The notes: generated by a model not told the origin, from the sequence alone. A stretch of DNA of 64,000 bases from Phycisphaerae bacterium (GCA_012729015.1 JAAYDY010000042.1:141608-205607), one strand, 5' to 3'; counted from the stretch's first letter, positions 40,507-49,484 are shown. Program-made: numbers and translations.

Positions 40507-42465
40507 CGACTCTGCGCGCTCGGCGTCGTCCAGCGCCGCCGACAGCGCCGCCACAGTCCACGGCTCCACCAAGTACGGGATACCCGCCTCGGACAATTCC
40601 TCCCGCATGCTCCGCGGCACCGCGTCCGGCAGCAGCAGAAGCCACCGGTGCGGGTCGCGTGTCTCGTTTTCCGTCCCCCGCGACGAGGCAAGGATCGCCT
40701 GAACAGTGCCCGGCCTGTCGGCCCGGACCCAGCACCACACGTCCTGTCCCGCCGGCGGCAGGTCTCGAACCATCCGGACCTGCACGCCGCGGCCGGAGAG
40801 AAAACACGTCACCGGGTCCATCTCACCATCGTCGGGGCTGAGGTAGCAGACCTCGCGGCACGGCCTCGAGCCGCAAGTCCCCCCCGCGACGCCGCACTCG
40901 GACACCGACAGACCGCACGCCCGCCCGAGTTCCTCCACCTCGGCCGCCACGTCCGGCAGAAGCGGTTCCAGCATCTCGCGGCGGAGGCCAAGGTAATGAA
41001 CCAGCATCCTGGGCACCACCTCCAGGATGCCCAGACCCTGGTCGGCCAGACCCAGCGAGTGCGAAAACGCGTTGCCAACGCGGACGCACAGCAGCAGCGG
41101 CAGCACCTCTCTCGGCACGGCATGCACCTTGTCCCACGGCAGATGGTGCAGGCTCATCACGTCCACGATCGCCTTGGGCAGGCCCCAATCCCGACCGACC
41201 GTCTGCATGACGGAGGCGTGGTCGGCGCCAAGGTGTCGCGCCTCGACCTCCGCCAGCGGGCGCCTTCCGCATTCCGCCTCGGCCAATGCGGCGCCGTAGA
41301 CCGGCCCAAGCGCTTCCTGGAATACGAGTTGTCCGAGATCGTGCAGCAGACCGGCTGTGAAGGCGGCCTGAAAGTCGGCGCATCCGGTCAGCCTGGCGAT
41401 CTGGCCGGCCAACAAGGCGGTCGCCATGCTGTGCTGCCAGAACACGTCCCGCCGCAGGCGGTCCGCGTCGCCGTGCTGTCGCCACTGGTCGATGACGACC
41501 ACGCCCAGGAGCAACTGGCGGACGCCGCCGACGCCGAGCATGACGACCGCCCGCTCAATCGAATCGATCTTCCCGGTGGTCGCATAGAGAGCCGAATTCG
41601 CCAGCCGCAGCATCCGGGTCGCCAACGCATGGTCGCACTCGATCCGGCGGACCAGGCCGTTGATGTCGCAGGCTTCAACGTTCGACGTCATGGCCATCAC
41701 GTCGGTCACGACATCCGGCAGCGCCTTGAGGTCCACGACCGACTTGATGCGCAGCTCCAGCTCCCGGGCCGAAATTTGCTCCGTTGCGGTCACGGAGCCG
41801 GTCTTCTCGGGTGCCGCTGCCGCATCGGCGAACCGCTGAGGCACCGCTGACGCCACGCCGACGAAGTCCGACAGTGGCAGAAGAACGCCCGTGATCAGCA
41901 GAATCAGGGCGTCGGCAACATGCGGACAGAACTGCTGTCCGGCCCCCTGCCGGATGATCTGGAGCGCCTCGCGCGATGTTCTGGCCGGACGATGCGGGCG
42001 TTCATGGGTCATGGCCACATAGGCATCCGCCACCGCCAGGATGCGAGCCCCCAGCGGAATGCTCTCGCCGGCCAGACCGTCGGGATACCCCTGCCCGTTG
42101 TACCACTCGTGGTGATGGCGGATCAGGGCGAGAATCTCCCCATCGGAGAGAATCCGCCCGGCCATCGCCTCGCTGTGAAGCACGTGGCTTCGCAGGCACT
42201 CGTGCTCGGACGGGCTCAGAGCCCCTTCCTTGTCGAACAGTTCCTTCGGCAGACGGATGCGGCCGATGTCGTGCAACAGGGCGGCCACGCGCAGCCGCCG
42301 GCGGTCCCTCTTCGGCAGCGACATGGTGGCGGCCAGGGTCTCGGTCAGATCCACGACGCCCTTGGTGAACCCGATGAAGTGCCTGTCCAGAGACTCCGCC
42401 GACTCGATCATCGACCGTAGCGAATCCAGGAACGGCCTTCGGCGTCTGGTACGATGCTTCATCAT
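40495..42465 (-). CDS. HD-GYP and HDOD two-domain signalling protein
   Basis: 656 aa from tandem ATGs (42465/42462) with AGGGAG upstream. Residues ~20-195 form an HD-GYP domain with LLHDIGRIRLP, HHEWYNGQGYPDGLAGESIP and AVADAYVAM, typical of c-di-GMP phosphodiesterases. Residues ~245-480 are an HDOD domain (LKALPDVVTDVMAM, RMLRLANSALYATTGKIDSI, LLHDLGQLVFQE). The last ~150 residues contain several cysteines and a receiver-like fold without clear phospho-acceptor. The two domain types usually occur in separate proteins. No receiver at the N-terminus. Confidence 0.88.
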   Translation of the reverse strand: MMKHRTRRRRPFLDSLRSMIESAESLDRHFIGFTKGVVDLTETLAATMSLPKRDRRRLRVAALLHDIGRIRLPKELFDKEGALSPSEHECLRSHVLHSEAMAGRILSDGEILALIRHHHEWYNGQGYPDGLAGESIPLGARILAVADAYVAMTHERPHRPARTSREALQIIRQGAGQQFCPHVADALILLITGVLLPLSDFVGVASAVPQRFADAAAAPEKTGSVTATEQISARELELRIKSVVDLKALPDVVTDVMAMTSNVEACDINGLVRRIECDHALATRMLRLANSALYATTGKIDSIERAVVMLGVGGVRQLLLGVVVIDQWRQHGDADRLRRDVFWQHSMATALLAGQIARLTGCADFQAAFTAGLLHDLGQLVFQEALGPVYGAALAEAECGRRPLAEVEARHLGADHASVMQTVGRDWGLPKAIVDVMSLHHLPWDKVHAVPREVLPLLLCVRVGNAFSHSLGLADQGLGILEVVPRMLVHYLGLRREMLEPLLPDVAAEVEELGRACGLSVSECGVAGGTCGSRPCREVCYLSPDDGEMDPVTCFLSGRGVQVRMVRDLPPAGQDVWCWVRADRPGTVQAILASSRGTENETRDPHRWLLLLPDAVPRSMREELSEAGIPYLVEPWTVAALSAALDDAERAESLCI

Positions 42466-42912
42466 GCACTCCCTGGGGCCCGCGACCGCGGCGCGACCGT
42501 CCGCCCGGCGCCGCAATTCGCAAGCTTCCCCATGCCGTCGAGGACCGTGCGTCCCCGGAACACAGATGCCCCCCTGCCGAGAGCCGTATCGGCGGCAAGT
42601 TGCGGCGACTTGACCGAAATACTCTGATATAATCCTTCGTCGTTACGTTAGATTCATGCCCGGCTCATTGCCCCCTCCGCCCCGGGATGACGCATGCCGC
42701 ATGCCCTGTGCCGCTTGTACGGCACTCGGCATATGCTTCAGTGCGTTTTCTGGGCATTGCGAGGCTGCCGAGGCCGCGACGGTTGTTTCTTAAGATGTCG
42801 CGCGGCCGCCGCCGAATGGCACCCCGCCTGAACCCGCCTCCAGGGCGACTCGGCCCCTGCCGACCACCGCCGCCCGTGACGCAACGGGAATGTCTCCCGG
42901 ATGCCTTTTTCT
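42466..42912. other. Long leader region upstream of pheA
   Basis: About 450 gene-free bases between divergent genes. It contains an extended -10-like TGATATAAT (42625-42633) facing pheA. About 260 bases later comes a small hairpin (CGGGA/TCCCG around 42889-42902) followed by a run of five Ts. No coding sequence is convincing; whether this is a separate transcript is unclear. Confidence 0.35.
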
Positions 42913-42940
42913 TTGACTTTTCGGGCCCTTTTGCTATTCT
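42913..42940 (+). promoter_or_regulatory. Promoter of pheA
   Basis: TTGACT (42913-42918), 16-base spacer, TATTCT (42935-42940). Predicted start near 42947, about 50 bases before the TTG at 42997. Confidence 0.55.
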
Positions 42941-42996
42941 TGCCGTCTTGACCATGGCATTGCGTGGGGGCCATAGTGCGCCCCCAGGGGGACAGC

Positions 42997-44145
42997 TTGT
43001 CCGATCAGGAGCCACGGCAGCATCCCGACGAGCCGGCCCAGGGCCGATCCTCGCCGCCCGATCCGCATCTGGAGGCCCTGCGCCGCCGGATCGACGAGTT
43101 GGATGCGCAACTGGTGCAGCTCCTGAACGAACGGGCTCGCGTCGTGGTCGAGGTCGGGCGGCACAAGCGGGCCACGGGCAACCTCCAGATTTACAGCCCG
43201 GACCGCGAGCACCAGGTGCTCCAGAACATCGCCCGGATCAACTGCGGGCCGCTCAAGAGCGAGACCCTCGTGGCCGTGTACAAGGAGCTGATGAGCGGCA
43301 GCTTTGCGCTCGAAAAGCCGCTGAGAATCGTGTATCTCGGCCCGGACGGCAGTTTCAGCCATCTGGCGGCGAGGCAGCAGTTCGGGGCCTCGGTCGAGTA
43401 CGTCCCGGTGCGAGACATTGCCACGGTGTTCGACTCGATCTCCCGGAAGTTCGGCGACTACGGCCTGGTGCCCATCGAGAACACCACCGGCGGCAGCGTC
43501 ACGGACTCCCTCGACGGGTTCCTGAGCACGCCCGTCACGGTGTGTGCCGAGTTGGCCCTGCCGATTCATCAGAATCTGCTGGCCAACTGCGGCGTGGCCG
43601 ACATCCAGGTCGTCTACTCGAAGCCGCAGGTGTTCAACCAGTGCCGCACGTGGCTGTCGCACAACCTGCCGAAGGCCGAGCTGGTGGAGACGCCGAGCAC
43701 GACCATCGCGGCGCAGCGTGCGGCAAGCGAGCCGAATGCGGCGGCCATCGCCTCGCGTCTGGCGGCCGAACTGTACAACGTGGCCATTGCGTTTGAGGCC
43801 ATCGAAGATAATACACAAAACGTAACGCGGTTCCTGGTGCTTGGCCGCGAGGGACCGAAGCGGACCGGCAACGACAAGACGAGCCTGCTGTTCAGCGTGG
43901 TGCATCGTCACGGGGCCCTGGTGGAGGTGCTGAGCATCTTCCATCGCAAGGGCATCAACATGACGAAGATCGAGAGCCACCCGTCGCCGTTCCGGAAGTG
44001 GGAGTACTATTTCTTCGTGGACATCGAGGGGCACCGCGAGGACGACCACGTCCGCGAGGCCCTGGCGGAGGCCCGGGACCACTGCAAGCAGCTCGAAGTG
44101 CTGGGGTCGTACCCGCGGGCCGTGCGGCACGACGTGGACGCCTGA
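42997..44145 (+). CDS. pheA: Bifunctional chorismate mutase / prephenate dehydratase (P-protein)
   Basis: 382 aa from TTG 42997 (AGGGGGA upstream); GTGs at 42964 and 42976 are alternative in-frame starts without a ribosome site. The chorismate mutase domain (~25-110) shows ALRRRIDELDAQLVQLLNER. The prephenate dehydratase domain has YLGPDGSFSHLAARQQFG, GLVPIENTTGGSV and NVTRFLVLGRE with the catalytic Thr. The regulatory ACT domain (~300-382) contains GALVEVLSIFHRKGINMTKI and ESHPSPFRKWEYYFFVDIEG. It makes phenylpyruvate for phenylalanine; the ACT domain implies feedback inhibition. First gene of a long co-directional run. Confidence 0.96.
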   Translation: MSDQEPRQHPDEPAQGRSSPPDPHLEALRRRIDELDAQLVQLLNERARVVVEVGRHKRATGNLQIYSPDREHQVLQNIARINCGPLKSETLVAVYKELMSGSFALEKPLRIVYLGPDGSFSHLAARQQFGASVEYVPVRDIATVFDSISRKFGDYGLVPIENTTGGSVTDSLDGFLSTPVTVCAELALPIHQNLLANCGVADIQVVYSKPQVFNQCRTWLSHNLPKAELVETPSTTIAAQRAASEPNAAAIASRLAAELYNVAIAFEAIEDNTQNVTRFLVLGREGPKRTGNDKTSLLFSVVHRHGALVEVLSIFHRKGINMTKIESHPSPFRKWEYYFFVDIEGHREDDHVREALAEARDHCKQLEVLGSYPRAVRHDVDA

Positions 44146-44212
44146 CGGTCGGGCCTTCCGGCCGCGGCTGGAATGAAGCGAGAGGTTGTCACTGGCAAGG
44201 GAGACGTCACAC

Positions 44213-44983
44213 ATGCGCAAACCGTATGTCGCCGGAAACTGGAAGATGAACCTGAATCGCGCCGAGGCGACGGCCCTGGCGTCGGCCATCGTCAAGGCGG
44301 CCGACCACAAGGACATCGACGTCGGCATGGCGCCGCCGTTTGTGTACCTGGATGCGGTGGCCGCGGCGGCGAAGGGCTCGGGCGTCCACGTAGCGGCCCA
44401 GAACTGCTATTTCGAGGCCAAGGGCGCGTTCACCGGCGAGGTCAGCCCCCAGATGGTCCTGGACGTGGGCTGCGACACGGTGATCCTCGGCCACAGCGAG
44501 CGACGGCACGTGCTCGGCGAAACCGACCAGATGATCAACCAGAAGGTCAAGGCCTCCCTGGCCGCCGGGCTGAAGGTGATCCTGTGCCTCGGCGAGACGC
44601 TCGACGAGCGCGAAGGCGGCCGGACCAACGCCGTCTGCGAACGCCACGTCCGCGAAGGGCTCAAGGGCGTCACGGCCGCACAGATGGCCTCCGTCGTCCT
44701 GGCCTACGAGCCCGTGTGGGCCATCGGCACGGGCAAGACCGCCTCGCCCGAGCAGGCACAGGAAGTCCACGCGTTCGTGCGGCCGCTGGTGAGCGCCCTG
44801 CTGGGCAAGCCCGTCGCCGACGCCGTGCGAATCCAGTACGGCGGCAGCGTCAAGGCCGACAATACGTTCGAGTTGATGAGCCAGCCGGATATCGACGGCG
44901 CCCTGGTCGGCGGCGCCGCCCTGAAGGCCGACTCGTTCCTGACCATCGTTCAAGAGACGCGGAAAGCCAAGGGCCTGGCCTGA
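44213..44983 (+). CDS. tpiA: Triosephosphate isomerase
   Basis: 256 aa from the ATG at 44213 (AGGGAG upstream). Catalytic His94 lies in ILGHSERR and Glu166 in LAYEPVWAIGTG; N-terminal GNWKMN and C-terminal VGGAALKADSF phosphate-binding loops are intact. It interconverts DHAP and glyceraldehyde-3-phosphate in glycolysis. secG follows 47 bases later, an order seen in many bacteria. Confidence 0.98.
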   Translation: MRKPYVAGNWKMNLNRAEATALASAIVKAADHKDIDVGMAPPFVYLDAVAAAAKGSGVHVAAQNCYFEAKGAFTGEVSPQMVLDVGCDTVILGHSERRHVLGETDQMINQKVKASLAAGLKVILCLGETLDEREGGRTNAVCERHVREGLKGVTAAQMASVVLAYEPVWAIGTGKTASPEQAQEVHAFVRPLVSALLGKPVADAVRIQYGGSVKADNTFELMSQPDIDGALVGGAALKADSFLTIVQETRKAKGLA

Positions 44984-45030
44984 GCGCCGAGCCCCGCCAA
45001 GACGACTCGTTGTCGCAAGTGAGGTGACCT

Positions 45031-45483
45031 GTGACTTATGTTCTGCTGATTGCGTTCCTGGTGTGCTCATTGCTGCTGATCCTGCTGATCCTGATCCAGA
45101 AGGGTCGCGGCGCAGGTCTGGCCGGAGCCTTTGGCGGCGGTGGCGGCCAGAGCGCCTTCGGTACCCGGACGGCCGACATCCTGACCAAGGCCACGGGCGT
45201 CCTGACCGCCGTGTTCTTCCTGCTGGCCCTGTTCACGGGCTGGTACATGAACCGTTCCGTATCGAGCACCGGCGGCTCGACGCCCACCCAGTCGTCTCCG
45301 ACCGAGCCGACCGACACGCCCGCTGAGGGCGCCGAGGGCACGGTCCCCGCGGTTCCGAGCGACGTTCCCGCGACGCCGCCGGTGCCTGCGACGGAGACCG
45401 CCCCTGCCGCGCCGGCCGCCGAGGCCACGCCGACGAATGGCGCCTCCGAACCGGCCCCGAACACCGACGGAGGCCAGAACTAG
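45031..45483 (+). CDS. secG: SecG translocase subunit with long C-terminal tail
   Basis: 150 aa, GTG start with a GAGGTG site. Two membrane helices (about 3-21 and 52-72) flank the SecG motif LILIQKGRGAGLAGAFGGGG. After the second helix a ~75-residue Pro/Ala/Thr/Glu-rich low-complexity tail follows, roughly doubling the usual length. SecG sits beside SecYE in protein export. The tail has no recognisable domain. Confidence 0.93.
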   Translation: MTYVLLIAFLVCSLLLILLILIQKGRGAGLAGAFGGGGGQSAFGTRTADILTKATGVLTAVFFLLALFTGWYMNRSVSSTGGSTPTQSSPTEPTDTPAEGAEGTVPAVPSDVPATPPVPATETAPAAPAAEATPTNGASEPAPNTDGGQN

Positions 45484-45484
45484 C

Positions 45485-46063
45485 GTGAGCGACACCAACT
45501 ACCTCCAGGCCTTCACCGATGCCGGAGCCCTGCTCGACGGGCATTTCCTGCTCTCCAGCGGACTGCACAGCCCGCGCTATCTGCAATGCGCCCTGGTGCT
45601 TCAGGACCCTGCCCTGTCGGAGCGACTGTGCCGCGACCTGGCAGCCAAGCTCAGGGAACTCAAGGCCGAAACCGTCATCGGACCGGCCATGGGCGGCATC
45701 GTGGTGGCCTACGAACTGGCCCGCGCCCTGGGCGTTCGCGGCATCTTCGCCGAACGCAAGGACGGGCAGATGCAGTTGCGGCGAGGCTTCAGCGTGCGGC
45801 GCGGCGAACGCGTCCTGCTGGCTGAGGACGTCGTGACCACGGGCGGCTCGCTGAAGGAAGTCATCGCCGCCCTGGCCGACACCGGGGCCGAGGTCGTCGG
45901 CGTGGCCAGCCTCGTCAACCGCACCGCCGGCAAGGATCCGGGATTCGGCGTGCCGTTTGTGAGTCTGCTGACGGTGGATGTGCCGGCCTACGAGCCCGCC
46001 GCATGTCCGCTCTGCAAGGCCGGCCGGCCCCTCGTCAAACCCGGCAGCCGCGGCAACGCCTGA
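45485..46063 (+). CDS. pyrE: Orotate phosphoribosyltransferase
   Basis: 192 aa from a GTG at 45485, one base after the secG stop, with GGAGG inside the secG tail. The PRPP-binding motif is VLLAEDVVTTGGSLKEV; ligand segments FLLSSGLHSPRYLQC and GPAMGGIVVAYELA are present. It adds ribose-phosphate to orotate in pyrimidine synthesis. The CPLCKAGRPLVKPGSR ending, with a Cys pair, is common in this PyrE branch. Confidence 0.95.
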   Translation: MSDTNYLQAFTDAGALLDGHFLLSSGLHSPRYLQCALVLQDPALSERLCRDLAAKLRELKAETVIGPAMGGIVVAYELARALGVRGIFAERKDGQMQLRRGFSVRRGERVLLAEDVVTTGGSLKEVIAALADTGAEVVGVASLVNRTAGKDPGFGVPFVSLLTVDVPAYEPAACPLCKAGRPLVKPGSRGNA

Positions 46064-46077
46064 ACAGGGAGCAAACG

Positions 46078-46959
46078 ATGATTCTCAGCATGACCGGTTA
46101 CGGCACGGCGGAAATCGAGGACGCGGACCTGAGCGTCTCGACCGAGGTTCGCGCCGTCAACAACCGCTATCTGAAGACGAGTTTCCGCATGCCCGAGTTT
46201 CTGGCGTCGCTGGAGCCCGAGATGGACCGCGTGGTGCGCGATTGCGTCACCCGCGGCGCCCTGACCGTGACGGTCCGTGCCAAGCGTCTGGGCGCCGCCG
46301 CCCGGCCGCCGATGGCCGTGGACGTGCTCGAAAGCTACGTGACGGAGCTTCGGGCCGTGGCGTCGCGTCTGGGCCTGAAGGACGACCTGGACCTGTCGCG
46401 TCTGCTGGAGCTTCCGGGCGTGTTCGACGAGGACGGCCTCCAGGGCCACCTCGACGACATCCGCGACCGCGTGGTGGGCTCGGTTCGGTCGGCCCTGGCC
46501 GACTTCGCCAAAATGCGCGCCCAGGAAGGCAAGACGCTCGAGGAAGACCTTCGCAAGCACGCCGCGATCATCCGCGAGCACCTGGACCACATCGACACCC
46601 TGGCGCCGACGGTCGTGGCTGAGTACCGCGACCGCCTCAAGGCCCGCGTGGAGCTGCTGCTGAAGGAGTCGGGCACGCAGATCGGAGAAGAGAATCTGTT
46701 GACCGAGGTGTCGCTGTTCGCCGAGCGGAGTGACATCAGCGAAGAAGTGTCGCGGATGAAGTCGCACCTGGGCCAGTTCGACGAGTTTCTGGATTCGCGC
46801 GAACCGACGGGCCGCAAGCTCGAGTTCCTGGCGCAGGAGATGCTGCGGGAATCGAACACCATCGGATCCAAGAGCGGCCACCCGGAGATCAGCCGCCGCG
46901 TGGTCGAGATCAAGGCGGCCATCGACCGCATCAAGGAACAGGTGCAGAACGCCGAGTAG
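46078..46959 (+). CDS. yicC: YicC family endoribonuclease
   Basis: 293 aa from the ATG at 46078 (AGGGAGC upstream). N-terminal YicC domain opens MILSMTGYGTAEIE and VRAVNNRYLKTSFRMPE. The C-terminal DUF1732 part contains EVSLFAERSDISEEVSRMKS, REPTGRKLEFLAQEMLRESN and TIGSKSGHPEISRRVVEIKA. E. coli YicC has been described as an RNase that helps degrade small RNAs. It sits upstream of remA and gmk, its usual neighbourhood. Confidence 0.95.
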   Translation: MILSMTGYGTAEIEDADLSVSTEVRAVNNRYLKTSFRMPEFLASLEPEMDRVVRDCVTRGALTVTVRAKRLGAAARPPMAVDVLESYVTELRAVASRLGLKDDLDLSRLLELPGVFDEDGLQGHLDDIRDRVVGSVRSALADFAKMRAQEGKTLEEDLRKHAAIIREHLDHIDTLAPTVVAEYRDRLKARVELLLKESGTQIGEENLLTEVSLFAERSDISEEVSRMKSHLGQFDEFLDSREPTGRKLEFLAQEMLRESNTIGSKSGHPEISRRVVEIKAAIDRIKEQVQNAE

Positions 46960-46989
46960 GCGCGCGTCGGTCCAGGCGAGGAACGTCAG

Positions 46990-47295
46990 ATGCCCATAGA
47001 GATGATCAACATCGGATTCGGCAACTGTCTGGCCGTCAGCCGCGTGGTGGCGGTGGCCCGGGCGGACAGTTCGCCGCTGAAACGCCTGGTGGAGAACGCC
47101 TCGGCGGAGAACCGCCTGATCGACGCCACCAGCGGACGCAAGACGCGAAGCGTCGTCGTCACCGATTCGCACCACGTGATCCTGTCGCACCAGAGCCCAG
47201 CGACGATCCGGGACAAGCTGATCGGCAAGACCGAGGCGACGGCCGACGACGAGGACGATGCCGCGACCGGCCCCGAGGGCCGCGACGGTGAGTAA
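46990..47295 (+). CDS. remA: DUF370 / RemA-like regulator
   Basis: 101 aa. The family core MINIGFGNCLAVSRVVAVA, SSPLKRLVENA and VVVTDSHHVILSHQSPATI is intact, with an acidic 20-residue tail. In Bacillus RemA is a DNA-binding activator of matrix genes and forms oligomeric rings; here only the family relation is supported. It lies between yicC and gmk, and its last codons overlap the gmk start. Confidence 0.93.
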   Translation: MPIEMINIGFGNCLAVSRVVAVARADSSPLKRLVENASAENRLIDATSGRKTRSVVVTDSHHVILSHQSPATIRDKLIGKTEATADDEDDAATGPEGRDGE

Positions 47296-47878
47296 CGCCG
47301 ATGGCGGCTCGGACATCGTCGTCGTCAGCGGTCCGTCGGGCGTCGGCAAGAGCACGCTGACGCGATTGCTGCTCGAGCACGTGCCGGACCTGGCCTTCAG
47401 CGTGTCGGCGACGACGCGTCCGCCGCGGCCGGGCGAAACCGACGGCGTCGAGTACTATTTTCTCAGCCGCGACGAGTTTCAGCGGCGGTTGGCCGCCGGC
47501 GGGTTCATCGAGCACGCGGAGGTGTTCGGCAACCTGTACGGCACGCCCGTGGACGAGGTGGCCCGGGCTCGCCGCCAGGGCAAACGGCTGCTGTTGGAAA
47601 TCGACGTGCAGGGCGGCCTCCAGGTGCGACGCCGGTTCGCCGAGGCGCGGCTGATCCTCATCGTGCCGCCGTCGCTGGAGGAATTGCGACGCCGACTGGC
47701 CGGCCGCGGCACGGAGAGCCCCGAGGCGGTCGCACGGCGGTTCGCCCAGGCGGAGCAGGAACTGAACATGGCCCGCACCAGCGGCGCCTACGACGTGGAA
47801 GTGGTCAACGACAACCTTCAGAAGGCAACACAGGACCTCGAAGGCCTGGTTCGCACACAGGGAGAGCGAGACGCATGA
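47288..47878 (+). CDS. gmk: Guanylate kinase
   Basis: 196 aa from the GTG at 47288; a longer in-frame ATG at 47258 adds ten residues within remA. The P-loop is SGPSGVGKSTL (residues 14-24). GMP-binding segments include FSVSATTRPPRPGETDGVEYYF and GTPVDEVARA. Phosphorylates GMP to GDP. Its stop overlaps the rpoZ ATG (ATGA). Confidence 0.96.
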   Translation: MSNADGGSDIVVVSGPSGVGKSTLTRLLLEHVPDLAFSVSATTRPPRPGETDGVEYYFLSRDEFQRRLAAGGFIEHAEVFGNLYGTPVDEVARARRQGKRLLLEIDVQGGLQVRRRFAEARLILIVPPSLEELRRRLAGRGTESPEAVARRFAQAEQELNMARTSGAYDVEVVNDNLQKATQDLEGLVRTQGERDA

Positions 47879-48132
47879 TCGAAGCACTGAAGAACGACGT
47901 GATCGTCAGGAAAGTGGGCGGCCGGTTCAAGCTGGCGGTGCTCATGCAGAAACGCATGGTCGATGTGGCGTTCGGCGCGCCGCTGCTGGTCAACCAGGCC
48001 GGCAAGACGCTCGCCGAGAGCGTCGTCCAGGAGATTCTCGAAGAGAAGATCTCGCTGGACCTTTCCGGCGGCGTGGTCGAGGCCGAGACCGACTCCGGCG
48101 AGCCCGCTGCCGCGCCGGCCGACGACGAGTAG
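47875..48132 (+). CDS. rpoZ: RNA polymerase omega subunit
   Basis: 85 aa, ATG overlapping the gmk stop by four bases. The omega core reads GGRFKLAVLMQKRMVDVAFG, followed by a short helix and an acidic tail. Omega assists assembly of the beta-prime subunit. The gmk-rpoZ-coaBC order is widely conserved and supports the call despite the short length. Confidence 0.9.
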   Translation: MIEALKNDVIVRKVGGRFKLAVLMQKRMVDVAFGAPLLVNQAGKTLAESVVQEILEEKISLDLSGGVVEAETDSGEPAAAPADDE

Positions 48133-48162
48133 CCGGCCGCAAGACCGAGCGGACAGGGGACA

Positions 48163-48786
48163 ATGCCCATGACTCCACAGGCGGACCCGTTGTCGGGCAA
48201 GCGCGTGGTCGTCGGTGTCACCGGCGGCATCGCGGCCTACAAGGCGGCGGCCTTGGTCAGCACGCTGGTCCAGGCCGGCGCCGACGTCCGTGTGATCATG
48301 ACCGAGTCGGCCACTCGGTTCGTCGCGCCGCTGACGTTCCAGGCCCTGTCGCACAACGCCGTCCATGTCGGCCTGTGGGACGCCGACGACTCGTTCCGCA
48401 GCGCCCACATCGCCCTGGCCGACTGGGCCGATCTGGGCGTCGTGGCCCCGGCGACGGCCAACTTCCTCGCCAAGGCCGCCTGTGGACTGGCCGACGATCT
48501 GCTCTCCACCACCTTGCTGGCGATGGAATGCCCCGTGCTCCTGGCGCCGGCCATGAACTGCCGCATGTGGAACAACCGCATCGTCCAGGACAACGTGGCG
48601 TGCCTGAAGGCCGCGGGGTACCCGATGGTCGGTCCGGCCGAGGGACATCTGGCCTGCGGCACGTCGGGCGCCGGCCGCATGGCCGAGCCGGACGAGATAC
48701 TTGCGGCCCTGCGGGCGCTGGCGTCCGGCGCCGCCGCGGCGCGGCCCGCCCCGCACAAGCAACCCCAACGCGGAAAGCGAACGTGA
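48163..48786 (+). CDS. coaC: Phosphopantothenoylcysteine decarboxylase (separate CoaC)
   Basis: 207 aa; ATG at 48163 or the better-spaced ATG at 48169 (AGGGGAC upstream). Flavoprotein fold: VVVGVTGGIAAYKAAALVS, catalytic His in RSAHIALADWADLGVVAPATANFLAK and LLAPAMNCRMWNN. It decarboxylates phosphopantothenoylcysteine in CoA synthesis. In most bacteria this is fused to the ligase; here the reading frame ends and the ligase starts separately, with a four-base overlap (GTGA). Confidence 0.93.
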   Translation: MPMTPQADPLSGKRVVVGVTGGIAAYKAAALVSTLVQAGADVRVIMTESATRFVAPLTFQALSHNAVHVGLWDADDSFRSAHIALADWADLGVVAPATANFLAKAACGLADDLLSTTLLAMECPVLLAPAMNCRMWNNRIVQDNVACLKAAGYPMVGPAEGHLACGTSGAGRMAEPDEILAALRALASGAAAARPAPHKQPQRGKRT

Positions 48787-49433
48787 AGATCCTCATCACA
48801 GCAGGCCCCACGCGAGAGTACATCGACGCCGTACGCTATCTGTCGAACGCCTCGACGGGCCGCATGGGTTATGCCCTGGCCGAAGCCGCCCGCGCCGCCG
48901 GTCACCAGGTCACCCTCGTCCACGGGCCGACGCAGCAGGAGCCGCCACAGGCCTACAAGACCATCGCCGTCACCAGCGCCCTGGAGATGTTCCAGGCCGT
49001 CGGCGACGAGTTCCCGTCGTGCGACGCGCTGATCGCCTGTGCCGCGGTGAGCGACTACCGTCCGCGTGAGCGGCTGAGCGGCAAACTCAAACGCGAGGCG
49101 GCCCGGGAACTGACGCTGGAACTGGTCCAGAATCCCGATATCGTGCAGGAAATGGCGGCACGGCGCAGCCCGCGGCAGGTGCTCATCGGTTTCGCCCTGG
49201 AGGCCGAGTCGGCCGAGGACCACGCACGCGACAAGCTCCAGAGGAAGCGCCTGGACGCCATTGTCCTGAACGCGCCGGCGACCATCGGTTCGGACGAAAC
49301 GACGATCACGATCTTCCGGGCCGACGGCCGTCGCGAGGGCCCCCTGACCGAGCCGAAATCGGCCGCCGCCCGGCGGATTGTCGCCCTGGCGGAGGTCCTG
49401 CTGAAGCACCTCCGATCGCTGCCGCCGGAGTAG
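48783..49433 (+). CDS. coaB: Phosphopantothenate--cysteine ligase (separate CoaB)
   Basis: 216 aa from the GTG at 48783. CoaB motifs: ITAGPTREYIDAVRYLSNAS, TGRMGYALAEAA, ACAAVSDYRP, KLKREAARELTLELVQNPDI and FALEAES, with AIVLNAPATIGSDETTITIF near the end. Joins cysteine to 4'-phosphopantothenate using CTP. The overlap with coaC implies translational coupling that replaces the usual fusion. Confidence 0.93.
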   Translation: MKILITAGPTREYIDAVRYLSNASTGRMGYALAEAARAAGHQVTLVHGPTQQEPPQAYKTIAVTSALEMFQAVGDEFPSCDALIACAAVSDYRPRERLSGKLKREAARELTLELVQNPDIVQEMAARRSPRQVLIGFALEAESAEDHARDKLQRKRLDAIVLNAPATIGSDETTITIFRADGRREGPLTEPKSAAARRIVALAEVLLKHLRSLPPE

Positions 49434-49484
49434 GCTACAAGAGCCGCGTCCACGGCCCCAAAATCTAAAGTGAAAGGTCCGATA

